This document shows positions 35,417-46,300 of a stretch of 64,000 nt of DNA, piece by piece. The notes under the pieces were generated by a model. The model had not been told where the DNA came from. It worked only from the letters and a program-made list of their open reading frames with translations, and ran no database searches. Source of the DNA: Lytechinus pictus (taxonomy: Eukaryota; Echinodermata; Echinoidea; Temnopleuroida; Toxopneustidae). The stretch's first letter is position 1, and each line of letters starts with the position of its first letter. The position numbers and the translations under genes are program-made. The DNA is taken from contig NC_087258.1 in assembly GCF_037042905.1 (NCBI RefSeq), positions 12,017,501 to 12,081,500 of the forward strand, written 5' to 3'.

Positions 35417-36116
35417 AAAAAAGTTTGGAAATCTGAGTTTTGCCATTACTTACTCCCAACTCCCAATTTCACACAATGCATATTTGATATCATTCAAAAG
35501 ATGATTAATTCTCTTTAGAATGATACCATATGATCGTGCCATCATGAAAAGAGCAGGATTCAAAAGTGTTGGATGAGGTCTGAATTGAAAAGTTGCAAAA
35601 CGAGCATAAATTGGCATGAAGGGTCAGTAAAGATCATGATTCTTTTGTCTGTGTAAATAGAGATGAAGATCTATTCAAATCAAGCCCCTGCTTCTTAATT
35701 TTTGATGATTTGTTGTGGCTTATGAAGTGATGGGTTTTGTGAGATAACATGGTTCGAATCGTGGTATGAAATACCCATGCATGTTTGTTTGTTTGTTTGT
35801 TTTTTATGTATTTGCTTTTACAGAGGGTTGTTTTTTCACTGTTAATGTTAAGATGCATGAAAACAAAGAAACCACTGAAAAACTCACTCATCACGTCGGA
35901 AAAAAGAACAATGACTTTCAATATTGTATCATTTTGCAACTTTTTAATTTTGACCTTGTCCCACATTTTAAGGCACTGCATGTGAACCATAATATCATGT
36001 ATCATTTTAAAGAAAATCAGATGATCTATTCATTGGTATTAATCACACGTTAATATTCACTAAAACCGAGGAGGAATTATCGATCAAAGTTAGATTTCCA
36101 AACTTTTTTAGGAGTT
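35408..36116. mobile_element. mariner/Tc1-like TIR element, decayed
   Basis: Flanked by TA on each side. Inverted ends are AACCCCTCAAAAAAAGTTTGG and, in reverse, AACTCCTAAAAAAGTTTGG, followed by AAATCT in both. Pyrimidine-rich ends reading into AAAGTTTGG with a TA target fit Tc1/mariner. The 709-bp interior carries no transposase. Confidence 0.75.
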
Positions 36117-36132
36117 TATATGGAGCACTTAA

Positions 36133-36586
36133 AGGGGAAGTTCACCTTGAAAAAAAGTTTGTTGTAAAACTATATAGCAGAAAAAATAAACATTGGTGAA
36201 GGTATGAGGAAAATCCAATAAAGATTAAGAAAGTTATTAGAATTTAATGTTTTAGATTTGTGCCCCATATGTTATGTAAATTTCAAATTTTGTTAATGGT
36301 TCGTGATGACTTTCTTTCTTTTTAGAAACGGATATGAAATTATTTTGTTTCTTGGTATACTGGAGGTACAGAAAAAAAACAATTTTTTTAGAAAATAACA
36401 TTTCATTGATTTTTTTTACCATATGATATGTAGCAAAGCTGTTCACATATGACGTCACAAATCAAATGATTAAAATTCCAATAACTATTTTATTCTTTTG
36501 TGGATTTTTCTCAAACCTTCGTCAACTTTTTTTAAATTATTTTTAATGTTATTTTTACAATAGAATTTTTGTCAGGGTTAACTTCT
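36133..36586. mobile_element. TTAA-flanked MITE (454 bp)
   Basis: TTAA at 36129-36132 and 36587-36590. Ends AGGGGAAGTTCACCTTG and, in reverse, AGAAGTTAACCCTGAC. An internal mirror is visible: TATGTAAATTTCAAATTTTG against ATATGACGTCACAAATCAAA. Non-coding. Confidence 0.7.
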
Positions 36587-36731
36587 TTAATTGAATATAT
36601 AGGTGCGCCCAGACTAGGTGTGAAAATGCCTCAAGTTCTTTTTAAGTGCCCCAGCACGCTTATAGTCCCTCAGGTCAATCATGGATTTGCCCAAGAAATA
36701 ATTTTTTTTCACTGTTAAAATTATTTTTAAA

Positions 36732-37329
36732 AAGGTCAAGTCACCATTAAAAAAATGCTTATTTAATTTAATAGAGAAAAATCAGACAAGTAGAATGCTG
36801 AAAATTTCATAAAAATCGGATGTAAAATAAGAAAGTTATGACATTTTAAAGTTTCGCTTATTTTTCACAAAACAGTTATATGCATAACTCAGTGACATGC
36901 AAATGAGAGAGTCGATGACGATCCTCACTCACTATTTCTTTTGTTTGTTATTGTTTGAATTATACAATATTTCAGTTTTTACATATTTGACAATAAGGGC
37001 CAACTTGACTGAGCCATAAAATAACAATGGTAATTCCACATTTTCAGGGAGAAATAAAACTTTGTTTCACTGGACAATGGGGAGAAGATTAGAATATTTC
37101 ATGTAATAAAATACAAAAAAGAAATAGTGAGTGAATGATGTCATCAGCTCCCTCATTTGCATACCAACCAGGATGTGCATATAACTATATTGTGAAATTA
37201 AGCAAAAATTTGAAATGCCATAACTTTCTTATTTTACATCCGATTTTGATAAAATTTTCAGTGTTAGTATGCTTTTTGGATTGTTCTCTTTTTATTCGAA
37301 TCAACTTTTTGTTGGGGTGGACTTGTCTT
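36732..37329. mobile_element. TTAA-flanked MITE (598 bp)
   Basis: TTAA at 36728-36731 and 37330-37333. Ends AAAGGTCAAGTCACC and, in reverse, AAGACAAGTCCACCCC. Long internal inverted homology (TAAGAAAGTTATG... and its mirror). The element at 53126-53585 and a fragment at 38640-38755 belong to the same family. Confidence 0.75.
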
Positions 37330-37621
37330 TTAATCATGCGAGCGCAAAGCGCGAGCAGATAATTTTTGATATTGTGATCTGAAACTGGATAATGATTTAA
37401 ATAGACTCGAGAACAAGCTGCGTATCTGAATAAACTTGCGGGCGTGTTCCAGATTTCAACCTAAAATCTGGGCATTAATTTCTTAATACCTTTTTTTATC
37501 ATGAAAATCAATAAAGTGAGCGCTGAAAAGGGGTCGATTTAAGCTCAGTATTTCAAGCACTTTGTAGGAAAAATGTGAGGTGGGTATGGATCACAAAGCT
37601 GATATAATTCATTATTATTAC

Positions 37622-37903
37622 CAGGGGCGGATCCAGCTTTTTATAAAGGGGGGGGTTGGGGTGGTATGCGAGGGAGCGTAGCGACCGAGTCCAAGCGAGC
37701 GGAGCGAGCGAGGGGGGAGGGTGTGGGAGGGGGGTGTCCCCCTCCCACAGTAGGGAAAATTTTTGAAAAATAAATACATAGAAATAGAATAAAATAAAAT
37801 TTTAAGTTTTAAAAAAAAGATAAGATTTAAAAAAATGGTCCCCGGATTTTTTTTTTGGGGGGGGGTTGCAACCCCCCCAACCCCCCCTCTAGATCCGCTT
37901 CTG
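37622..37903. mobile_element. hAT-type MITE
   Basis: Starts CAGGGGCGGATCCAGC and ends CTAGATCCGCTTCTG, termini shared by a very common animal hAT MITE group. The interior holds G and C runs and the GCGAGCGGAGCGAGCGAG motif. Flanks ATTATTAC and ATTACTTT are an imperfect 8-bp pair. Confidence 0.75.
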
Positions 37904-38373
37904 ATTACTTTGAGTTTTGACATAGGACCGGGACATTCGAAGAACATTTTGTCATATCACATGAAAATGATGACTATCTTCCTACTTCTCTTCCTAAGCG
38001 CGTCGTCAAAGGGACAAATTGATTATCAAATTAATATATTATTTATCAATCTAATAAGCCTAATGAGAGCGGAAATCTGTTAATATTATGGCCTTGAACT
38101 GTACATTTAAAGCACTTTTGTAATTATGAATAAGGTGCATGAGTTAATATATTTAAGAATCAATACGAGCGCAAATCGCGAGCCGAAATTTTTGATAAAC
38201 TGTCTTAATTGAAATGGGGATTTTAATTAGTTTGTTATAGAATTAATATTGAGATATACATAACTCACCAATAAAAAATTTCCCCTTCTTTTTTCTTTTT
38301 AATTCTTTCTTTCCCCCTTTTTTCTTTTTTTTTTGCTCCCCCCCCCCCCCCCCTCTGCATAGATCCGCTTATA
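37904..38373. other. Spacer with a solo hAT-like end
   Basis: AT-rich. At 38340-38370 a C run followed by CATAGATCCGCTTATA resembles the right end of a hAT MITE without its left partner. Confidence 0.45.
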
Positions 38374-38636
38374 CACTGCAAAAACTCTGGTGCTGATTTA
38401 ACACCAGCCCGGAATCTATATACGTCCACACCAGAGAAAACAACACCATTTTCGTTTTGGTCTACACCAGATAGGTGTTTATACCCTGGGGTTTATACAA
38501 CACCAATTAGTATTAAAACAGCATCGGTTTGATTCCAAACTGGTGTTGTTTCAATACTTCTCTGGCCAGTATTTGCGGTAAGGTAAGGTAATGTATATAG
38601 ATTCCGGGCTGGTGTTACACCAGAGTTTTTGCAGTG
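38374..38636. mobile_element. CACTG-ended MITE (263 bp)
   Basis: Perfect 19-bp inverted ends CACTGCAAAAACTCTGGTG, flanked by TATA on both sides. CACTG ends with a 4-bp duplication fit the Chapaev/CMC group. Longer inner mirror: AACACCAGCCCGGAATCTAT. Confidence 0.85.
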
Positions 38637-39245
38637 TATATGCTGACCGGGTAACCGATTTTTATAAAATTTTCAGTGTTATTCTTCTTGGATTTTTCTC
38701 TTTTTATTCAAATCAACTGTTTGTCGGGGCCGTTGTCTTAATTCTCCTTTAAGCACTTCAAATCTGATTTACATTTATTGTAGAACTTGCAACACACTGG
38801 GGTGGAAGTGGAAGTTCATATGGAACAAATGTTTTGGAGTTCGGATGGGGGTACAGAAAATTGTATTTAAAAGCTTTAAACAAAAGTAAGGTAGGCCTAT
38901 TTTCTCCAAGGTTCCCTGTTTAATACTCGACGAGCAAAAAGAGTGATCTAAAGAAGCCCCCCCCCCCCCCCCCCCCCCCCCCCATCCACGAAGAACTTTT
39001 TCCATGGTGGATACTGTACCATACTACAACTTCATATTTTGGTCCGCAATTTCAGCAGGTACTTTGAATTAGAAGAGTGGTACCATTCTTGTACTCTTTC
39101 GTAGGCAAAAGGCGGAGAGAATTAGTGATAAAATATTGTAACATTCTTTCTGCAACAACGAAGCAAGCGTGCGTGTGGACGATTGCTGTAAGAAAAAAAG
39201 AGTGACAAAATGGAACTTCTCTGAGAAAATATCTGAAATACTACG
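38637..39245. other. Spacer and 5' flank/5' UTR of sf3b4
   Basis: 38640-38755 is a partial copy of the TTAA family found at 36732. A C run of about 27 bases lies near 38957-38983. The last ~180 bp before the ATG are the likely 5' UTR and promoter of sf3b4; no clear TATA box. Confidence 0.5.
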
Positions 39246-40349
39246 ATGGCAGCTGGACCGCCACAAGAAAGAAATCAAGGTGGGTTTAATTGTTTACATG
39301 TTCAATTAAAAAAAACATCTGGAAGTGGAACCTTTGTTGATCGAAGAAACCGATGTTGTTTTGGAACGTGTCGAATACGCGTATCTCCCGAGTCCCGACG
39401 CTAATGCAGCGCCGGGCGGGACTGGGACGGGACACTCACAGTCACACGTATTGCGAGGTAACCTCGCACCACGAACCGCGTTTGGCAGTGGATTTCTAAC
39501 TAGTGGGTCGCGCGTGCTGGGATCTCACTTCTTGGGTCCACAACACACGACTTCTATGACTTGATTTTTCTGTGCGCGGCGGCATGTAATGAACCCTTGG
39601 GGCCGGGCGCGAGAATTGATGATAAAGATAGGTGTATCTCACAAACTTAAGACGTCGTGTCGAGGTCCCCGGGGCAAGACAACTTACAAGCAGTAGAGGC
39701 GCACGGCCAATATGGGAGACTCTCCAATAGGGGAGACAATCTCCCACATTGGAGACTTGCTTTGCAAAAGGACAAAAGAAACAACACCAACAAAACTTCA
39801 AAAGCATGATTTTTTCCACCCAAAATTTTGTCTCACTGAAGTCAGAAGCCCATTTGTTTTGTGTGTGATTGACAACAAAAATCCTTATCAAAACAAAAGT
39901 AGACGGTGAATTTTTAAAGTAGACGGTGAAAAGGGGTAATTTTTCATGAGGAATCTGCTTGTCACATTTATATTTGCCGCCAAGCCAGGTAATCCTTTTG
40001 CAGCAAATGTAAACAAAGGAAATTGGTCTCCAAAAGCAAAACCACTCCTACTGAGTCCTAGTACCAATGTCAATGAGGTCCAAACATTATAGGTATGTGT
40101 GAATACGGGCGCATCGCGAACGCTGGTTTTGGCTGCACGGTTTTCGCGCGGGTTTTGCTGCAAGTGGCATCGCCTCTGTCTGGGCGGCTCATCGAAAATG
40201 GGGTTTCATGCGCATGCGCACATAGTTGATGCAATCTCGTGCCTCGATACAGACAGTTGAAGACTTGCTCTTTCTGTACATGTAAGTTTCAATGTGGATA
40301 CCGTAAGTAACGGTGTATTAACCGCACCCGTGTATTAACCGCACCCCCA

Positions 40350-40381
<32 letters not shown>

Positions 40382-43300
40382 AATCCTTCTCACATTTACT
40401 TGCATATTTGAGGTACGAAGAAACAAAAACTAAGTTAAAGATTTCAAAGTATTCAAAGAGATTACCGGTATGCGGAAATCTGCTGTTCTTGATCAATTCA
40501 TCTACAAAATAAAGAAATTGGCATTTTTTCCAGTTGTTTTACGGCTTCGTGCCGTCTCTCTCATACGTGGTGCACGATGTACATGGTATCTTATGAAAAG
40601 CAAACAGGAAAGAAAAAAATAAGCTGGCGCGAAACGGGACTTTGAGGGGTTAAAATGAATAGCGCCAGCTTAAGTCGCACTAAAACCACAATACAACGCA
40701 AGCTAGCTCTCGGCTCTTGCTCAGCTGTGACAAATTATTACCGAGAATGCTTTGCGTCTCTTTGAACTTAGCCAGGGAACTTCGCTGCTTTGAATCGAGA
40801 ATAAAGTCGAAATTAGTGTCATGAAGGAGGGTGCATCTGTTATGGACACTATTTGATTCGCTTCCCATTACCCGCGGCTCATACCCCTCTAAACGACATT
40901 GCCCTGGGCGGCTACGCCCGGCCACTCGATGTGTTGTGAACTGGCAGACTTCTTACATGTTCGGGAGGGTTTACGCGGGTGGGCTCAGACCCGTCACCGT
41001 GGATAAACCGCACCCCCGACTTTTGCTTATATCCCGCCGAGAAAAAGGTGCGGTTAATACACCGTTACTTACGGTACTCGCCTGTGAAGTGTGGATATCG
41101 GAGCTTGAAAGTTCATCAAATTTTTGGATGCGCAAATGATCGAAATGTTTTAATGGTAAGTAGAACTGCAATCCAATTATGTATCTTGACCTTTTAAAAA
41201 TGTATTCAAATTGAAAAAAAAACTATAAAAAAAATGTTCTCGTGTGGAGCAGTCCAGATATAAGAGGCGCGAGCTACCCTTGTCACAGCCGGTCTCTCGC
41301 CAGATGAGCTCCCCGATGCGGTTGGCAGGGTGATGGGAGCGGTCGATACGATAGTGAGTCGTTCATGCTGGATTGAACTAGATCTTGAATTGCTTTCTTG
41401 ATGATCATAATGTTGTGCCTTTTTTTAAATTTCTGTCATTATACCGTAGATTATTATTCTGATATTGATTTTGATACATACATTTTGTCACAGAAAGATT
41501 TTGATATCCCAAGGTAAGTGTGAGAAGGTTATGTGGTCAAGAGTTCGAGGTGGCTGATTATTTTAATTAAAATATCATGTTTCATTTGGAAACTGGATTT
41601 GCTTTTGAAAGTGGAATATCAATGTTGACTTTAAAAAAATTAAAATCATGGGTGGAAATCCCAGGGGGGACATGTCCCCCTACCCAAAATAATAGGGGAC
41701 ATGTGTACAGTCAATGCAATATTTTTTTTTTCAAACTTTTTTACAGTTTGGTGATAAACTTTTTTTAACTTGTCAAAGTTGCCAGCATCCATAGAGGTGG
41801 GGGAAGTGTCCCCCCCTGCCCTAAATTTGAGGTGGGGGAAGTGTCCCCCCACCCTAAATTTGAGGTGATGACCCCCCCCCCAATTTTTTTTTACTATAAC
41901 CTTTTTTTTTGCTTGTCAAATTTTGTTTCTTGCGTCCCCCTAAAATTTTTGGTTGATAACCTTTGGGTTTTTTTTTTGCTTATCAAAAAAGTTTGGTGGT
42001 CCCCCTAAAATTTTTGGCTTCTGCCGCCAATGCCAGCGTCCCCCTACCTTTGGGGGCAATTTCCGCCCATGATTAAAATGCAAAAATATGTTGTTTAATT
42101 TTTCACTCTTGTAAGAAAATACATGAAAACTCAGAGGAAATATTTCATTTCCACATGGGTCTATTGTCTATTTTTTTTCTATTTTATTATAATTAAAAAA
42201 AAAATTCATGAAGGGTGCAGGGGGTGGGTCGTGTTCATAACTTGAAATGGGGATGGGATTTGTATAAAGTTTTGTGTCACTTTTGTTATGTTGTTTTGAA
42301 TGTTTGGAGCTTTGATGCCTGTTTTTGTTGCTGTTCAGAACTTTTAATATCTCTTTTTTTCTGGTAATTAGAAATAAACCACTCTTCCTTTTCTTTTGTC
42401 TTCAACTAATATATTAATATTTACATGCATGTAGAAATAGTCTATAACAAACAATTTAACAACAAAATTTAACAATTTCTCAGCTGTAAACATGAAGAAG
42501 AAATGTTCAGCTCGACGTCCAGCAAATCCAGGAATCAAGCACCACCTTCTCATAGACTCTTATGGTTCCATCCCAGAGGATCAAAACCTTAAGATTGGCC
42601 ATATTCTACGCCTTTACATGGACAATAGTAGATCAGTTACAGCCACTATTCGTTCTCTTTATGAAATTCTTCCTGCTACAGCTGTTATTACACATTCTAT
42701 TTTGAAACCTATCATTCACAAAAGTGACCGAATCAGGAACTTGGTGAGACAAAATGACAGGAAGAATTTTCTGGATATGTGTGCAGAGCCATTTTCATTT
42801 ACACATGAAGTACAGCATCAAGAAGCCTTGTTAAATGCTCCTTCTAATCAAAACCAAGATGAGCATGAACCAAAGAGGTCTTCTCCAGCAGAAAAGCCAA
42901 GCCCACAACTGCCCACAACTTCCACAGATGACACAGTTGCAGTTACTCCAGCTGAGAATCCTGGTCCGTCAATGACCCCATCGTCTCGCTCATCTGCACG
43001 ATTACGTGGAAAATTAACTCCCAGAAAACGTTCTCTGAAAAAAAAATTAGACTTTGTTTCACTGAAAGGACTTTCTGAACGAAAAAGACTGAATGAACGC
43101 ATTAAAGATCTTAAGAAAAGCATCACAAAAAGTAATGAAGTAAAACGACTCAAACAGGAAATAAAGCGGAAGAAGATCAGAATGAGTAAAAAGGACATGA
43201 AAATTTCAGACTTGAAAAGGCAACTGAGGAATCTTAGGAGAAAACAACAAGAGCACAAAACTACATGTACACTCAGTAATCCTGATCTGCAGCGAATACA

Positions 43301-46300
43301 ACGTAATCACAAACGACTCAAAATGGCTAAACAACAAAAAAGGAAAAGTGTGGCTGCTGTTCCAAAGGAGCAATTTTTGCAAATCAAGAGAGAACTCGTA
43401 GAAAAAGATAAAATGAATAAGGTACTGGAAAATGAAATGTGTGAGCTCCGAGAACAAATACATGCGCTCGAGAAAAAACATTTGCAGGAAGGTGTTGGAA
43501 CAAAGGCAGACAAAAAAACTTATAATACAGACATGCGGAAAAGGAAAAGGAGGACATTGACGAGGAAACAGATGACTAAGATGAAAAAGGAGATGTCAAA
43601 ACGAGTGGCAAACAAAAGACAGAAGAAAGACGAGAAGAAAAGGAAGGAAATTGAGAAAAAGTTAAAAAACATTGATGTGGGTGAAGTAAAGACAACATTT
43701 CCAGACTTGGCTGATGAGGTCCATTCTCTCCTCATTGATATTCTTGAAGGCACTCTTGTTGGCAAGAGCATTTGCCACTCATGGTATGATGAAGAATCTG
43801 GATCAAAGACTGTATATTCTGGAAAGGTGGAGACCCTGAAAAAGAGAAGAGGAAATGAAATTTACACAATTGCATACTGGAATGAAGAAGAAAATTATGA
43901 AAATGCCACAGACTATGACATTCCCAAAATTTCCCTTGCCGCTGACTTAATTTGTGAGGATTTGATAGTATGCTCATAATGCTGATGATGCTGACCCATT
44001 GATAATTTGGTGCCTTTCAAGATTTTCCGGAGAATGGTAAGTTTGCATTGTGAAGTTCTTTTTCACAAAATCTTGCTAATTTTGTTTTGTTTCATATTAA
44101 TAGTATGGACATATGTGTACATTTATGTGCAGTGATCTTACGCTAGAATATGAACTTATTTTTCATTAAAAAAAGTGCTCAAACAGGGCCTATGTTGTAA
44201 TCATACATATCTAAGAAATGCATATATTAAAGCTTAATTTTTATGTATCCTTCTTGATACTTGAATTGCATGCAATGCTACATCTTAACACCCTCATCCT
44301 CTGCTGCTCATCCCTCCTAAAAAATTGTAATCGAATGCCCACGGTCTCCAAAATGGAAAGCTACATTATACATCTATACACAAATTGTTGAAACAATAAA
44401 ATACATAAAGAATTGGTGAAACAATCAAATACATCAGAAAAAAAATACACTTGTATTTTTATACCATACAAAGTACAAAAGGAATGACATTTTTCATTTG
44501 TAAAAAAAAGACCCCCGTACATACATGTACACAATACTAAAGTTGAAAAAGGACTTGTAATCTATATCAGAAAAACAAAGAAAAACATTAGAAATTACAA
44601 AAGCAATACTTTAAACAAATTCATTTAGTTGTTTTCATGCTGTTTTGATGCCAACTAAAGTATATATGAATTATCTATCATGATCACCTTCATTTGGCAA
44701 AAAAAAAGCGAGTAATTGTGATTTTGCGTAATTTGCATAATTAATTAGAATTAATTAGAATAAATTATTTTACACATATTAAGAAGAAAAATTACCAAGT
44801 GAAATGATTACACATCAATTGAGTTTTCTTTCACCTTTCCATTGATACCTAAATTACTTCAAAGGGCTGAAAAACAAAGAAATTAGAGCCCGTTGAAGAC
44901 TTGGGTTCAAAATGGTCACAAAATGGTCACAAAAATCGGTTCTGCATTCCATTGACTTTACATTAAGACAATGACCACAAATTTGGATAAATATGCGGGA
45001 CTTAAACTGGAATAACTTTATAATTTCTTGATGAAAATTTGAGTTCTTGGTATCATTTTAAAGGTCTTTTTAAGAGCTTTCAGATGATATAAAATTTATT
45101 GATATTTGATGATTTTCATTTTTTTTGTCACATACCTAAACATTAGCATGTATGGACCTCATAGGCGACAATGCGTTAAAAACAGGTTAGAAGTAGAACC
45201 GTTACTGTTTCCTGCACCCAAGTATGATATTACTCCCTAAATCAGGCCTCTACAAAAAAAAATTCATCACTTGCCCTGTCGGGCAAGTGATAAAAAAATT
45301 TGCTTGCCCGATTGAAACAACTGCTTGCCCGATTTTTTGTCCAAAATTCTTTTGCTCTTAATTATTCTTTTCTGTCCTGGCTGAACTTGATTTACTGGCG
45401 CTGCCCTTTGCATTTCTTTTTCTTGACTCTTAATTGTTCAAGTTGTTCTGGCCTTCATTCTTGGAAAGAAAGAAGAAAACAGGAAGGAAGGAAGAAAGGG
45501 AAAGAAAGTATAAGGGAAAAGAATAAGGAAAAAAAGAAATAAATAATGAAAGAAAGAAAGGAGGAAAGAGAGGGAGGAAAGAATGAAGGGAGGCCAGAAT
45601 GAAAAAAAAAAGAAAATAATGGAAGGAGAGATAGAACGAAAATAAAAACGAGTGGAAGGGAGAAGGAATGAAGGAAATAAAAAAAAGGAAATGTAATAAA
45701 GAAGGAAAGAAAGAAAATGAACAGAGAGAGAGAGAGAGAAAAAGGATCAGGAAATTAAAATAGATATGTAACAAAGAAGGAAAGATAGAAGGATAGAAAA
45801 GAAAGAAAGAGGAAAAAATTCAAACTTCAAGCAAATAAAAACAATCCAATCATATAACAAAAATCCTAATGATATTTGGTGTTTCTTTTATATATTTGTA
45901 AAATAAAATAAAAACTAAAATGTTTTAGAAATGAATAAAATACGGGACGTCTGGTCCTGGCCGAGTCAGTCCGAAGTTTGCATGCATTCAGCGCAATCTA
46001 GCTCGAGACTCGGCTGGCGCGATCGCTCGTGTACGTCCGTACATGCGCTCAGAGGGCGAGAGAGGGGTTTCCCCAGCTAGCTCCTTCGTCGATTAGTAGC
46101 GTATGCGCACATTGTAGTTCAGAAAGTAAGATGGCAGCCTCCATCGAACGGGACCGCTGGCGATAAATTGTCGCCTTCTGTCGGTAAATTGGCGCTGATT
46201 TGACATGTTTCCACTGTTTTTTGACTGGTATGACATTGTATGAGAGATAATTGCAATTGATAAAAAAATTATTAAACTTTACTGTCAATTTATCTTGTTC

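Noticed and set aside
35270-35518. Reading frame with a long Ile-Tyr run
   Set aside because: It is the translated (AT)n microsatellite.
41264-41353. Upstream coding exon of the 495-codon gene (an open stretch reading [17 protein letters not shown] before GTGAGT), and a 20-nt micro-exon at 41494-41513
   Set aside because: Splice signals look good, but joining them to the acceptor at 42483 puts the frame out or hits TAA. At best they are non-coding exons, so not listed as coding.
42848-43771. Several minus-strand frames opposite the 495-codon gene
   Set aside because: Shadows of the Lys/Arg-rich coding strand (Phe/Leu/Ser-rich products); no independent support.
45430-45774. Minus-strand reading frame rich in Ser, Phe and Leu
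   Set aside because: It is a by-product of a GGAAGGAAGAAAG-type purine tract inside a hAT element.
46133-46165. ATGGCAGCC... as first exon of sf3b4
   Set aside because: It reads [10 protein letters not shown] and stops, lies inside a hAT element with exact duplications, and has no suitable donor. The exon at 39246 reads [11 protein letters not shown] with the right phase.
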